Source: Hydrogenophaga sp. (lineage in GTDB: Bacteria > Pseudomonadota > Gammaproteobacteria > Burkholderiales > Burkholderiaceae_C). Taken from it: a stretch of 64,000 bases of DNA. A model generated the notes under the pieces. That model saw only the letters and a program-made list of their open reading frames with translations, made no database searches and was not told the origin of the DNA. The DNA is taken from assembly GCA_016790705.1 (NCBI GenBank), contig JAEUOT010000055.1, positions 21,094 through 85,093 on the forward strand, given 5' to 3'. Each line of letters opens with the position of its first letter. Within the stretch, counting starts at the first letter, position 1. A program made the translations under genes and the position numbers. This document shows, piece after piece, positions 1 to 8,439 of this stretch.

Positions 1-767
1 CCTGGCTGGACAAGTGGTTCTGGCGCGGCTATCGCGTGCTGACGCTGGTGGCGATGATGATGGACTACATGCTGCCCAAGCGCGTGATGAGCTGGAAGGA
101 AGCCTGGGAGATCTACGCCGAGGAAAACGGCGGCGCCCTGTTCGCCGACCTGGCGCGCTACGGCATCAAGACGCCCGCCGGCTGGGAGCAGGCCTGCAAG
201 GACAAGGACCACCTCTCGCACCAGGCCTGGAACGTGTTCTACAACTACGGCGCGGCCGCCCCGTTCCACACCTGGGCGCCCAGCGAGCAGGACATGGACT
301 GGCTCTCGGCCAAGTACCCCGAGACCTTCGACAAGTACTACCGGCCGGTGTGGGAGCACTACCGCAAGGAGCAGGCCGAGGGCCGGCGCTTCTACAACAC
401 CACGCTGCCCATGCTGTGCCAGACCTGCCAGATCCCGATGTTCTTCACCGAGCCGGACGATCCGACCAAGATCTGCTATCGCGAGAGCACCTACCACGGC
501 ATGAAGTACCACTTCTGCTCGGACGGCTGCAAGCACATCTTCGACAACGAGCCCGAGAAGTACGTGCAGAGCTGGCTGCCGGTGCACCAGATCTACCAGG
601 GCAACTGCTTCGAGCCGGATGTCGATCCGACCAAGCCCGACTTCAACCCGCTGGCCGAGGTGCTGCGCTGGTACAAGATGACCTGGGGTGTCGACAACCT
701 CGACTTCGCCGACTCGCCCGACAAGAAGAACTTCGAGCAGTGGCGCCAGATGGCCACCGGCAACTGA
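1..767 (+). CDS. dmpN: Phenol hydroxylase oxygenase large subunit, C-terminal part (5' end outside window)
   Basis: C-terminal part of the diiron oxygenase alpha subunit of multicomponent phenol hydroxylase, which hydroxylates phenol and methylphenols to catechols in the cytoplasm. The reading frame is open from the first bases, so the start lies upstream; about 254 codons are visible. The diiron helices are not in view. What is seen is the tail with a YHS-like metal-binding region: the pair in LCQTCQIP followed by FCSDGCKHIF and then the family-typical EKYVQSW stretch. dmpO follows 18 bases downstream and dmpP after that, the standard LMNOP order, which supports the assignment. High confidence in family; the exact substrate range cannot be judged from this fragment. 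Confidence 0.93.
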   Translation, partial: WLDKWFWRGYRVLTLVAMMMDYMLPKRVMSWKEAWEIYAEENGGALFADLARYGIKTPAGWEQACKDKDHLSHQAWNVFYNYGAAAPFHTWAPSEQDMDWLSAKYPETFDKYYRPVWEHYRKEQAEGRRFYNTTLPMLCQTCQIPMFFTEPDDPTKICYRESTYHGMKYHFCSDGCKHIFDNEPEKYVQSWLPVHQIYQGNCFEPDVDPTKPDFNPLAEVLRWYKMTWGVDNLDFADSPDKKNFEQWRQMATGN

Positions 768-785
768 GCACAAGGAGACACGAAC

Positions 786-1142
786 ATGGCTGTGAAATCT
801 GTCGGCACGTACGCGTTCGCCCCCAAGGACAGCGTGGACAAGTTCCCCGCGCCCCTGCTCTACATCGGCTGGGAAGACCACATGATGCTCTGCGCACCGT
901 TCTGCGCACCGTTCCCGCCGGTGATGAAGTTCGGTGACCTGGTCAAGGGCGCACTGCCCGGCTTCTATGGCGCGCACCCCGAGTTCGCCCGCATCGACTG
1001 GGACAAGGTCGAGTGGTTCCGCTCGGGCCAGCCCTGGAAGCCCGACATGGACAAATCCCTGGCCGACAACGGCCTGGAACACAAGTCGGTGATCCGCTTC
1101 CGCACCCCAGGCCTGACCGGCCTGAGCGGCTCGGCCCACTGA
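786..1142 (+). CDS. dmpO: Phenol hydroxylase component P4 (DmpO)
   Basis: Small subunit of the phenol hydroxylase complex, 118 residues, matching the usual length of about 118-120. Family-typical stretches are visible: KFPAPLLYIGWEDHMMLCAPFCAP near residues 20-43 and the conserved IDWDKVEWFRSGQPW block. An AAGGAGA ribosome site lies just before the ATG at 786. It sits 18 bases after dmpN. The 97-base gap to dmpP is unusually long for this tightly packed operon and contains strong alternative hairpins. Confidence 0.93.
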   Translation: MAVKSVGTYAFAPKDSVDKFPAPLLYIGWEDHMMLCAPFCAPFPPVMKFGDLVKGALPGFYGAHPEFARIDWDKVEWFRSGQPWKPDMDKSLADNGLEHKSVIRFRTPGLTGLSGSAH

Positions 1143-1174
1143 CCTTCCCCTCCCCGCGCCCATCGCCCACGCCA

Positions 1175-1217
1175 GCCCCCGGGTCCGCCCGGGGGCGCGT
1201 GGCCGACCCCGGGCGGA
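1175..1217 (+). promoter_or_regulatory. Mutually exclusive hairpins in the dmpO-dmpP spacer
   Basis: Three arms can be read. Arm A (1175-1183, GCCCCCGGG) pairs perfectly over 9 bp with 1188-1196 around a TCCG loop. Arm B (1184-1194, TCCGCCCGGGG) pairs perfectly over 11 bp with arm C (1207-1217, CCCCGGGCGGA). A:B and B:C cannot form together. The block lies 22 bases before the dmpP start and has no T-tract, so it is not a simple intrinsic terminator. A role in mRNA processing or translation balance is inference. Confidence 0.5.
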
Positions 1218-1239
1218 CCGTGTACCCGGAGCCCCTGAC

Positions 1240-2307
1240 TTGAGCTACCAACTGACCATCGAACCGCTGGGCCAGACCGTGGAGGTGGAAGACGGCCAGA
1301 CCATTCTGGACGCCGCCCTGCGGGCCGGCATCTACCTGCCCCACGCCTGCTGCCACGGCCTGTGCGCGACCTGCAAGGTGCAGGTCAGCGACGGCGAAAT
1401 CGAACACGGCGAAGCGAGCAACTTCGCGCTGATGGACTACGAGCGCGACGAAGGCAAGTGCCTGGCCTGCTGCGCCACGCTGCAGTCCGACGTGGTGATC
1501 GAGGCCGAGATCGACGAAGACCCCGACGCACAGAACCTGCCGGTGCAGGATTTCGCCGGCACGGTCAGCCGCATCGAAAGCCTCACGCCCACCATCAAGG
1601 GCGTCTGGATCAGGCTCGCGCAACCCATCACCTTCCAGGCCGGCCAGTACATCAACCTGGCCATCCCCGGCGAATCCCAACCGCGCGCCTTCTCGATCGC
1701 CAGCGCGCCGCAACAGGCCGACGAGATCGAGCTGAACATCCGCCACGTGCCCGGCGGCAAGGGCACGACCTGGGTCCACCAGCAACTGGCCGCGGGCGAC
1801 AAGGTCCGGCTGTCCGGCCCCTACGGCCGCTTCTTCGTGCGCGAGAGCGCCCACCGCAAGGAGCAACTGGGCTACCTGTTCCTGGCGGGCGGCTCGGGCC
1901 TGTCGAGCCCGCGCTCGATGATCCTGGACCTGCTGGCCCAGGGCTGCAGCGCCCCCATCGTGCTGGTCAACGGCGCCCGCTCACGCGAGGAGCTCTACCA
2001 CCACGCCGAGTTCCTCGACCTGGCGGCCCGGCACCCGAACTTCCGCTACGTCCCCGCCCTCTCCGGCGAGCCGCAGGACAGCGACTGGGACGGCGCGCGC
2101 GGCTTCGTCCACGAGGCCGCCAAGGCCCACTTCAACAACGATTTCCGCGGCCACAAGGCCTACCTCTGCGGGCCGCCGATGATGATCGACGCCTGCATCA
2201 CCACGCTGATGCAGGGCCGCCTGTTCGAGCGCGACATCTACACCGAGAAATTCATCTCGGCCGCCGATGCGCAGCAGGTGCGCAGCCCGCTGTTCAAGCG
2301 GGTCTGA
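1240..2307 (+). CDS. dmpP: Phenol hydroxylase FAD/[2Fe-2S] reductase component P5 (DmpP)
   Basis: Electron-transfer subunit that passes electrons from NADH through FAD and a [2Fe-2S] cluster to the oxygenase. 355 residues. The N-terminal plant-type ferredoxin domain has ligands C37-x4-C42-x2-C45 and C77. A ferredoxin-reductase FAD motif RAFSIAS and a nucleotide-binding GGSGLSS segment follow, and the C terminus has the YLCGPPMMIDAC motif. The start is a TTG at 1240: MSYQLTIEP matches the family N terminus, and GGAG at 1228-1231 gives 8-base spacing. The 3' end overlaps the convergent LysR gene by 14 bases. Confidence 0.95.
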   Translation: MSYQLTIEPLGQTVEVEDGQTILDAALRAGIYLPHACCHGLCATCKVQVSDGEIEHGEASNFALMDYERDEGKCLACCATLQSDVVIEAEIDEDPDAQNLPVQDFAGTVSRIESLTPTIKGVWIRLAQPITFQAGQYINLAIPGESQPRAFSIASAPQQADEIELNIRHVPGGKGTTWVHQQLAAGDKVRLSGPYGRFFVRESAHRKEQLGYLFLAGGSGLSSPRSMILDLLAQGCSAPIVLVNGARSREELYHHAEFLDLAARHPNFRYVPALSGEPQDSDWDGARGFVHEAAKAHFNNDFRGHKAYLCGPPMMIDACITTLMQGRLFERDIYTEKFISAADAQQVRSPLFKRV

Positions 2308-3214
2308 CTGTCCGGGGCCGGTTGCGCGTATCGCCGACAAAGTCATGGACCACCTCCAGGAACGCCTTGAGCACCGGCGAGCTGTCCCCGCTGCGGTAGA
2401 GGCAGCTGAGTTCCAGCTCCTTGAGCGTCTGGCTCTTGAGCGGGCGGAACACCACGCCGGGCAGCCGCAGGTTGGCCGCCGACTGCGTCGTGATCGCCAC
2501 GCCGAAGCCGGTGGAGACCAGCGCCACGGCGGTCAGCACGTCCTCGACATCCTGCTCGACCGCCAACCGCACACCCTCGCTGCGGAAGGCATCCGCGACC
2601 TCCTGCGCCAGCCCGCGCATCGGCACGTTGGGGTAGGTGATCATGGGCACGTTGTCCAGGTCGCGCAGCGCGATGCTGGGACGCACCGACAGCGGGTGCG
2701 TGTCGGGCATGGCGACCACCAGCGACTCGCACAGCACCGTCTCGACCGTGATGCCCGCCTCCTCGGGCACCAGCCGGTTGAAGCCGACCAGGATGCGCCG
2801 CTCGTGCAGCGCCTGCAACTGCGCCACCTTGGTCATGTTGTGCAGCACGATCTTGACCTCCGGCCGCGCCGCGTGGAAACGCGCCAGCATGCGCGGGATC
2901 ACATCGAGCACGCCGGAGCCGAACAGGCCCACGTCGAGCTGACCGATGAGGCCCTGTCCCGCGAGCCGCGCGCGTTCGGTCGCGCGCTGCGCCAGCCCCA
3001 GCAGGTTGGGCACCTCGGCCAGCAGCGTCTGCCCCGCCTCGGTCAGCGTCACGCCCTTGGGCGTGCGCACGAACAGCGGCGCCCCCACCTCCTCTTCCAG
3101 CGCCTGGATGTGCCGCGTCAGCGGCGGCTGGGACATGTGCAGCCGCTGCGCGGCCCGTCCGATGTTGCCTTCCTCGGCCACCGCGAGGAAGTGGCGCATG
3201 TCGCGCAGGTCCAT
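2294..3214 (-). CDS. LysR-family transcriptional regulator of the phenol meta pathway
   Basis: 306-residue LysR protein. The N-terminal winged helix-turn-helix (MRHFLAVAEEGNIGRAAQRL, then SQPPLTRHIQALEEEVGAPLF) is followed by the ligand-binding domain. It resembles the CatR/AphT-type regulators found beside phenol clusters. It is transcribed away from the dmpQ-dmpI operon, sharing a 169-base divergent region with a perfect T-N11-A palindrome. Its 3' end overlaps dmpP by 14 bases convergently, so read-through from the hydroxylase genes would be antisense to it. The inducer (for example a catechol or muconate intermediate) is inference. Confidence 0.88.
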   Translation of the reverse strand: MDLRDMRHFLAVAEEGNIGRAAQRLHMSQPPLTRHIQALEEEVGAPLFVRTPKGVTLTEAGQTLLAEVPNLLGLAQRATERARLAGQGLIGQLDVGLFGSGVLDVIPRMLARFHAARPEVKIVLHNMTKVAQLQALHERRILVGFNRLVPEEAGITVETVLCESLVVAMPDTHPLSVRPSIALRDLDNVPMITYPNVPMRGLAQEVADAFRSEGVRLAVEQDVEDVLTAVALVSTGFGVAITTQSAANLRLPGVVFRPLKSQTLKELELSCLYRSGDSSPVLKAFLEVVHDFVGDTRNRPRTVRPA

Positions 3215-3238
3215 GTCCAGGGCTCCTTGTCCGTATCA

Positions 3239-3253
3239 ATACCCAAATGGTAT
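3239..3253. promoter_or_regulatory. Candidate LysR-type operator (T-N11-A)
   Basis: Perfect inverted repeat ATACC-CAAAT-GGTAT with T and A eleven bases apart, the classic LysR recognition pattern. It lies 25 bases before the LysR start and 131 bases before dmpQ. Twenty-two bases further on, TTGGAC (3275-3280) could be a -35 element of the rightward promoter. Operator function is inferred from pattern and position. Confidence 0.55.
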
Positions 3254-3383
3254 CGAGTCATCGAAAAAACAGTATTGGACAGTATGGAGCGAGATTTTTA
3301 TCGTTGCGGACACCTGAACGACAGGCGCCCGCAACCGCTCACCGACGAGCCCTCAACCCAGAGCGCCCCCCAGGAGACACGCC

Positions 3384-3728
3384 GTGCCCAAGTACGACAT
3401 CTGCATCCAGGACACCGGTGAGCACTACAGCTGCACCGACACCCGCTCCGTGCTCGAAGGCATGGAGTCGCTGGGTCGTCGCGGCATCCCCGTCGGTTGT
3501 CGCAACGGCGGCTGCGGTGTCTGCAAGGTGCACATCACCTCGGGCAGCTATGTGGCGCGCGTGATGAGCCGCGAATACGTCAGCGCCGAGGACGAGAGCG
3601 AAGGCCGCGTGCTGGCCTGCCGCGTGCGCCCGGCCAGCGACCTGCAACTGCGGGTGATCGGAAAGATGAAAAAGAACGTCTGCAGGGTGGTTGAGCCAGC
3701 CGGCGTTCCCCAAACCACCTCAACCTAG
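3384..3728 (+). CDS. dmpQ: [2Fe-2S] ferredoxin, DmpQ/XylT type
   Basis: Plant-type ferredoxin of 114 residues with ligands C39-x4-C44-x2-C47 and C79. In XylT/DmpQ proteins this ferredoxin re-reduces the active-site iron of catechol 2,3-dioxygenase after oxidation by substituted catechols; it lies 21 bases before the dioxygenase gene here. The start is GTG at 3384 with AGGAGA just upstream. It is the first gene of the rightward unit facing the LysR gene. Family certain; the reactivation role follows from homology and context. Confidence 0.9.
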   Translation: MPKYDICIQDTGEHYSCTDTRSVLEGMESLGRRGIPVGCRNGGCGVCKVHITSGSYVARVMSREYVSAEDESEGRVLACRVRPASDLQLRVIGKMKKNVCRVVEPAGVPQTTST

Positions 3729-3749
3729 AGAGAGACAAAGGAGATTCCC

Positions 3750-4676
3750 ATGGCTATGAAAGGTGTACTGCGCCCAGGCCACGCCCAGATCCGGGTGCTG
3801 GACATGGACGAGTCGGTGAAGTTCTATACCAACGTAATGGGCCTGATCGAGACGGGCCGCGATGGCCAGGGCCGCGTCTATTTCAAGACCCGCCAGGAAC
3901 GCGACCACAACAGCGTGATCCTGCGTCAGGCCGACCGCGCCGGCATCGACTTCTTCGCGTTCAAGGTCGCCACCAAGGTCGACATGGACGAGTTCGAGCG
4001 CCGCCTCAAGGCACACGGCGTCAAGACCGAGCGCATCCCCGCCGGCGAACTGCTGGAGACCGGCGAGCGCGTGCGCTTCATGCTGCCCACCGGCCACGCC
4101 GTCGAGCTGTACGCCGAGAAGAAGGACGTCGGCAACGGCATGGGCTACACCGATCCGGAAGTCGACGTGGTCGACGGCCCCGGCATCCGCCCGACCCGCA
4201 TGGACCACGCCCTGCTCTACGGCGGCGACATCGACGGTGCGCGCGAGATCTTCGAGAAGTGCCTGGACTTCCACCTGGTCGAACGCGTCAAGCTCGAAGA
4301 CGGCAAGACCGACCTGGCCGTCTGGCTGACCTGCAGCGCCAAGGCCCACGACATCGCGATGGTCCGCCACGCCGAGGACGGCAAGCTGCACCACGTCTCG
4401 TTCCAGATGCCCTCGTGGGAAAGCGTGCTGCGCGCCGCCGACATCATGAGCATCAACCGCGTGTCCATCGACATCGGACCCACCCGCCACGGCATCACGC
4501 AGGGCACGACGATCTATTTCTTCGACCCCAGCGGCAACCGCCTCGAAACCTTCTGCGGCGGCTACGACCACTACCCCGACATGCACCCCGTCACCTGGAC
4601 CTGGGACGAGGTCGGCCGCGGCATCTTCTATCACGACCGCAAGCTCAACGATGCGTTCCTGAGCGTGGTGACCTGA
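3750..4676 (+). CDS. dmpB: Catechol 2,3-dioxygenase
   Basis: Extradiol ring-cleavage enzyme converting catechol to 2-hydroxymuconic semialdehyde. 308 residues, the XylE/DmpB length. The Fe(II) ligands are visible as His153 (RMDHALLYG), the His pair at 214-215 (KLHHVSF) and Glu266 (SGNRLETF). The signature IDIGPTRHG and C-terminal IFYHDRKLNDAFLSVVT are typical. AAGGAGA precedes the ATG. It heads the ring-cleavage steps between the ferredoxin and the GlcG-like gene. Confidence 0.96.
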   Translation: MAMKGVLRPGHAQIRVLDMDESVKFYTNVMGLIETGRDGQGRVYFKTRQERDHNSVILRQADRAGIDFFAFKVATKVDMDEFERRLKAHGVKTERIPAGELLETGERVRFMLPTGHAVELYAEKKDVGNGMGYTDPEVDVVDGPGIRPTRMDHALLYGGDIDGAREIFEKCLDFHLVERVKLEDGKTDLAVWLTCSAKAHDIAMVRHAEDGKLHHVSFQMPSWESVLRAADIMSINRVSIDIGPTRHGITQGTTIYFFDPSGNRLETFCGGYDHYPDMHPVTWTWDEVGRGIFYHDRKLNDAFLSVVT

Positions 4677-4679
4677 TCA

Positions 4680-4790
4680 CCCCCTGCGGCGCTGCGCGCC
4701 TTCCCCCTCTCCTGCGGGAGGGGGACGCACCCAGTGGCCCGGCAAAGCCGGTTCCACGGGTGCCTTGGCGGGCTTGTCGCTGCGCGACTT
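4680..4790. repeat. C/G-rich dispersed repeat-like element between dmpB and the glcG-like gene
   Basis: The spacer after dmpB is 143 bases and non-coding. It contains a CCCCCTC/GAGGGGG hairpin (around 4706-4728), GCTGCGCGC to its left and GCCTTGGCGGGC to its right. The same three blocks, in the same order, occur on the reverse strand of the radA insertion at 34409-34507, so I read both as members of one dispersed family. No coding potential seen. Confidence 0.5.
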
Positions 4791-4819
4791 GCTGCTTGTT
4801 CATCCACTCCAGTTATTCC

Positions 4820-5254
4820 ATGAGTTCTTCCATCACTGTTCCTGCCGCCGTCATCACCGCACGCGCCGCATCGGTCGCCTGTGACGCGGCCGTGGCCAAG
4901 GCGGAGGCATTGGGGATCCGCATCAACGTGGCCGTGACCGACGCCTCGGGCACGCTGGCCGCGTTCCTGCGCATGCCCAATGCGTTTCTGCATTCGATCG
5001 ACATCGCCATCGACAAGGCCTACACCGCCGCCAGCTTCGGCTTCCCGACCGCCGCCTGGCCACAGGTGCTCGCCGGTGACGAGGGCCTTCGCATCGGCAT
5101 GCCGCACCGCCCCCGCCTGGTGACCTTCGGCGGCGGTCTGCCGATCCGCGCCGACGACCAGCTCATCGGCGGCATCGGCGTCTCCGGCGGATCGGCCGAG
5201 CAGGACGCGGTCTGCGCCCAGGCCGGCATCGACGCCCTGCTCGCCCTGGCCTGA
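4820..5254 (+). CDS. GlcG/HbpS-type (DUF336) heme-binding-like protein
   Basis: 144 residues starting at ATG 4820. Family features are visible: AxxxAxALGxxxNVAVTDASGTLAAFLRM, DIAIDKAYTAASF and the C-terminal GGLPIRADDQLIGGIGVSGGSAEQD. GlcG/HbpS-like proteins bind heme or small ligands in some members, but the function in catechol operons is not established. It sits between dmpB and dmpC, co-oriented with both, so it is probably co-transcribed. An earlier in-frame start inside dmpB was rejected because it would overlap the dioxygenase out of frame. Confidence 0.85.
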   Translation: MSSSITVPAAVITARAASVACDAAVAKAEALGIRINVAVTDASGTLAAFLRMPNAFLHSIDIAIDKAYTAASFGFPTAAWPQVLAGDEGLRIGMPHRPRLVTFGGGLPIRADDQLIGGIGVSGGSAEQDAVCAQAGIDALLALA

Positions 5255-5296
5255 CGCGCACGCACCAAGGAATCACAGACTGACCGGAGCCTTCCC

Positions 5297-6751
5297 ATGA
5301 AACACTTCCTCAACTTCATCAACGGCGATTTCGTCGCCACCGACAAGACCTTCGAAGACCGCAACCCCGCCACCAACGAAGTGGTCGGTCTGGTGCACGA
5401 GGCCGGCCAGGCCGAGGTCGACGCCGCTGTCGCCGCCGCCCGCGCGGCCCTCAAGGGCGAGTGGGGGAAGATGAGCGTGGTCAAGCGCGCCGAGCTGCTG
5501 CACGCGGTGGCCGACGAGATCAACCGCCGCTTCGACGACTTCCTCGCCGCCGAACTGGCCGACACTGGCAAGCCGCGCTCGCTGGCTTCGCACATCGACA
5601 TCCCGCGCGGCGCCGCCAACTTCAAGATCTTCGCGGACATCGTCAAGAACGTCCCGACCGAGAGCTTCCAGATGACCACGCCCGACGGCGGCACGGCCGT
5701 CAGCTACGCGGTGCGTTCGCCGCTGGGCGTGGTCGGCGTGATCTGCCCGTGGAACCTGCCGCTGCTGCTGATGACCTGGAAAGTCGGCCCGGCCCTGGCC
5801 TGCGGCAACACCGTGATCGTCAAGCCCTCCGAAGAGACCCCCGCCACCGCGACGCTGCTGGGCGAGGTGATGAACGCGGTCGGCATCCCCAAGGGCGTGT
5901 ACCAGGTGCTGCACGGCTTCGGCCCCGGCTCGGCCGGCGAGTTCATCACCAAGCACCCCGGCGTCAACGGCATCACCTTCACCGGCGAGACCCGCACCGG
6001 CGAGGCCATCATGGCCGCCGCCGCCAAGGGCGTGCGCCCGGTCAGCTTTGAACTCGGCGGCAAGAACGCCGGCATCGTCTTCGCCGACGCCGACTTCGAC
6101 AAGGCCGTCGCCGGCATCACGCGCAGCGCCTTCGAGAACTGCGGCCAGGTCTGCCTGGGCACCGAGCGCGTCTACGTGCAGCGCCCGATCTTCGACAAGT
6201 TCGTCGCGGCGCTGAAGGCCAAGGCCGAGGCCCTGACCATCGGCGGTCCCGACACCCCCGGCGTGGGCATCGGCCCGCTGATCTCGGCCGAACACAAACA
6301 GAAGGTCATGGGCTACTACGCCAAGGCCAAGGCCGAAGGCGCGACCGTCGTCACCGGCGGCGGCGCACCGGCCATGACCGGCGACTACGCCAACGGCCAT
6401 TTCGTGCAGCCCACCATCTGGACCGGACTGCCCGAGAGCGCCAGCGTGATCCGCGAAGAGATCTTCGGCCCCTGCTGTCACATCGCCCCCTTCGACACCG
6501 AAGAGGAAGCCGTCGCGCTGGCCAACGCCACCGACTACGGCCTGGCCACCACCGTCTGGACCCAGGACCTGGGCACCGCCCACCGCATGGCCGCCGCGAT
6601 CGAGGTCGGCCTGTGCTGGATCAACAGCTGGTTCCTGCGCGACCTGCGCACCGCCTTCGGCGGCGCGAAGGCCTCGGGCATCGGCCGCGAAGGCGGCGTG
6701 CACTCGCTGGAGTTCTACACCGAGCTGCGCAACGTGATGGTGAAGCTGTGA
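5297..6751 (+). CDS. dmpC: 2-hydroxymuconic semialdehyde dehydrogenase
   Basis: NAD-dependent aldehyde dehydrogenase, 484 residues, oxidising 2-hydroxymuconic semialdehyde to 4-oxalocrotonate (oxidative branch of the meta pathway). Catalytic Glu252 (FELGGKNAG) and Cys286 (NCGQVC) are present, and the NAD site has the NPWNLP-type segment ICPWNLPLL. Its stop shares bases with the GTG start of dmpD (GTGA overlap, 6748-6751), so the two branches are translationally coupled. Confidence 0.95.
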   Translation: MKHFLNFINGDFVATDKTFEDRNPATNEVVGLVHEAGQAEVDAAVAAARAALKGEWGKMSVVKRAELLHAVADEINRRFDDFLAAELADTGKPRSLASHIDIPRGAANFKIFADIVKNVPTESFQMTTPDGGTAVSYAVRSPLGVVGVICPWNLPLLLMTWKVGPALACGNTVIVKPSEETPATATLLGEVMNAVGIPKGVYQVLHGFGPGSAGEFITKHPGVNGITFTGETRTGEAIMAAAAKGVRPVSFELGGKNAGIVFADADFDKAVAGITRSAFENCGQVCLGTERVYVQRPIFDKFVAALKAKAEALTIGGPDTPGVGIGPLISAEHKQKVMGYYAKAKAEGATVVTGGGAPAMTGDYANGHFVQPTIWTGLPESASVIREEIFGPCCHIAPFDTEEEAVALANATDYGLATTVWTQDLGTAHRMAAAIEVGLCWINSWFLRDLRTAFGGAKASGIGREGGVHSLEFYTELRNVMVKL

Positions 6752-7608
6752 ACGCTCCCCACAACCCCGAAGTCGCCCGCAGCGTTCGCACCGGCAACTT
6801 CAACACCAACGTCCACGACCTCGGCGCATCGACGCCAGGCCAGCCGCCGGTGCTGTTCATCCACGGCTCCGGTCCGGGCGTGAGCGCCTGGGCCAACTGG
6901 CGCCTGGCGATGCCGGTGATTGCGCAGGCACGCCGCGTGATCGCGCCCGACATGGTGGGCTTCGGCTACACCGACCGCCCGGCCGGCATCGCCTACACCA
7001 TGGACACCTGGGTCCAGCAGGCGCTGGACCTGATGGACGCGATGGGTGTCGAGCAGGCCGACGTTGTCGGCAACAGCTTCGGCGGCGCGCTCTCGCTGGC
7101 ACTGGCGATCCGCGCGCCACAGCGCGTGCGCCGCCTGGTGCTGATGGGCTCGGTCGGCGTGCCCTTCCCGATCACGCCGGGCCTCGACGCCGTCTGGGGC
7201 TACGAGCCCTCGCTGGCCACCATGAAAAAGCTGCTGGACATCTTCGCCCACAGCCGCGCCCTGGTCACCGACGAGCTGGCCGAGCTGCGCTACCAGGCCA
7301 GCATCCGCCCCGGCTTCCAGGAGTCCTTCTCCGCCATGTTCCCGGCCCCGCGCCAGCGCTGGGTCGACGCCATGGCCAGCCCCGAGGCCGCGATCCGCGC
7401 GCTGCCGCACGAGACCCTGATCGTGCACGGCCGCGAGGACCAGGTGATCCCGCTGCAGAACTCGCTGACGCTGAGCCAGTGGATTCCCAACAGCCAGCTC
7501 CACGTGTTCGGCCACTGCGGCCACTGGACGCAGATCGAACACGCCGCGCGCTTCGCGCAACTGGTGTCGAACTTCCTCGCCGAGGCCGACGCCCGCGCCG
7601 CCGCCTGA
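6748..7608 (+). CDS. dmpD: 2-hydroxymuconic semialdehyde hydrolase
   Basis: Alpha/beta hydrolase of 286 residues for the hydrolytic branch, cleaving ring-fission products of substituted catechols to 2-oxopent-4-enoate. Catalytic triad: Ser110 (GNSFGG), Asp231 (HGREDQVIP) and His259 (GHCGHW), with oxyanion motif HGSGPG at 39-44. The start is GTG at 6748, overlapping the dmpC stop; the longer open frame upstream lies inside dmpC and was not used. It is followed by dmpE after 26 bases. Confidence 0.94.
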   Translation: MNAPHNPEVARSVRTGNFNTNVHDLGASTPGQPPVLFIHGSGPGVSAWANWRLAMPVIAQARRVIAPDMVGFGYTDRPAGIAYTMDTWVQQALDLMDAMGVEQADVVGNSFGGALSLALAIRAPQRVRRLVLMGSVGVPFPITPGLDAVWGYEPSLATMKKLLDIFAHSRALVTDELAELRYQASIRPGFQESFSAMFPAPRQRWVDAMASPEAAIRALPHETLIVHGREDQVIPLQNSLTLSQWIPNSQLHVFGHCGHWTQIEHAARFAQLVSNFLAEADARAAA

Positions 7609-7634
7609 CCCTTTCAAACCTTCCGACACACACC

Positions 7635-8420
7635 ATGGACAAACAGAAGATCCAGCAGTACGGCGACGAGCTCTACCAGTCGCTGCTCGACCGCACACCC
7701 GTCGCCCCGCTGACTGACCGGGAAGCGGACATCACCATCGAGGACGCCTACCAGATCCAGTTGCGCATGATCCAGCGCCGCCTGGACGCGGGTGAACACG
7801 TCGTGGGCAAGAAGATCGGCGTGACCAGCAAGGTCGTGATGGACATGCTCAAGGTCAACCAGCCCGACTTCGGCCACCTGCTCTCGGGCATGGTCTACAA
7901 CGAAGGCCAGCCGATTTCGGCGGGCACCATGATCGCGCCCAAGGCCGAGGCCGAGGTCGCCTTCATCCTGGCGCGCGACCTCGAAGGCCCGGGCGTGACC
8001 GCGGCCGACGTGCTGCGCGCCACCGACTGCGTGATGCCCTGCTTCGAGATCGTCGACAGCCGCATCAAGGACTGGAAGATCAAGATCCAGGACACCGTGG
8101 CCGACAACGCGTCGTGTGGCGTGCTCACGCTCGGCGGCCTGCGCAAGAGCCCGCGCGACCTCGACCTGGCGCTGGCCGGCATGGTGCTGGAGAAGAACGG
8201 CGAAATCATCAGCACCTCCTGCGGCGCCTCGGTGCAGGGCTCGCCGGTCAACGCGGTCGCGTGGCTGGCCAACACGCTCGGCCGCCTGGGCATCGGCCTC
8301 AAAGCCGGCGACATCATCCTCTCGGGCTCGCAATCTCCGCTGGTCCCGGTCGTCGCGGGCGACAGCCTGTATTGCAGCGTCGGCGGCCTCGGTGGCACGT
8401 CCGTGCGTTTCGTCGCCTGA
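7635..8420 (+). CDS. dmpE: 2-oxopent-4-enoate hydratase
   Basis: 261 residues, FAA-hydrolase-like hydratase family. It hydrates 2-oxopent-4-enoate to 4-hydroxy-2-oxovalerate. Typical segments: VGKKIGVTSKVV, the acidic metal-binding PKAEAEVAFIL and CFEIVDSRI, then DNASCG. It lies directly before its partner dmpH, with which the enzyme forms a complex in characterised Pseudomonas pathways. Assigned as dmpE rather than dmpH from N-terminal similarity and gene order. Confidence 0.92.
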   Translation: MDKQKIQQYGDELYQSLLDRTPVAPLTDREADITIEDAYQIQLRMIQRRLDAGEHVVGKKIGVTSKVVMDMLKVNQPDFGHLLSGMVYNEGQPISAGTMIAPKAEAEVAFILARDLEGPGVTAADVLRATDCVMPCFEIVDSRIKDWKIKIQDTVADNASCGVLTLGGLRKSPRDLDLALAGMVLEKNGEIISTSCGASVQGSPVNAVAWLANTLGRLGIGLKAGDIILSGSQSPLVPVVAGDSLYCSVGGLGGTSVRFVA

Positions 8421-8439
8421 GCGGGAAGGAAGCCATCAC

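Noticed and set aside
5273-6703. 476-residue antisense open frame opposite dmpC, and similar long frames opposite most genes
   Set aside because: High GC leaves antisense frames open; they show no domain, and the sense genes have clear active sites.
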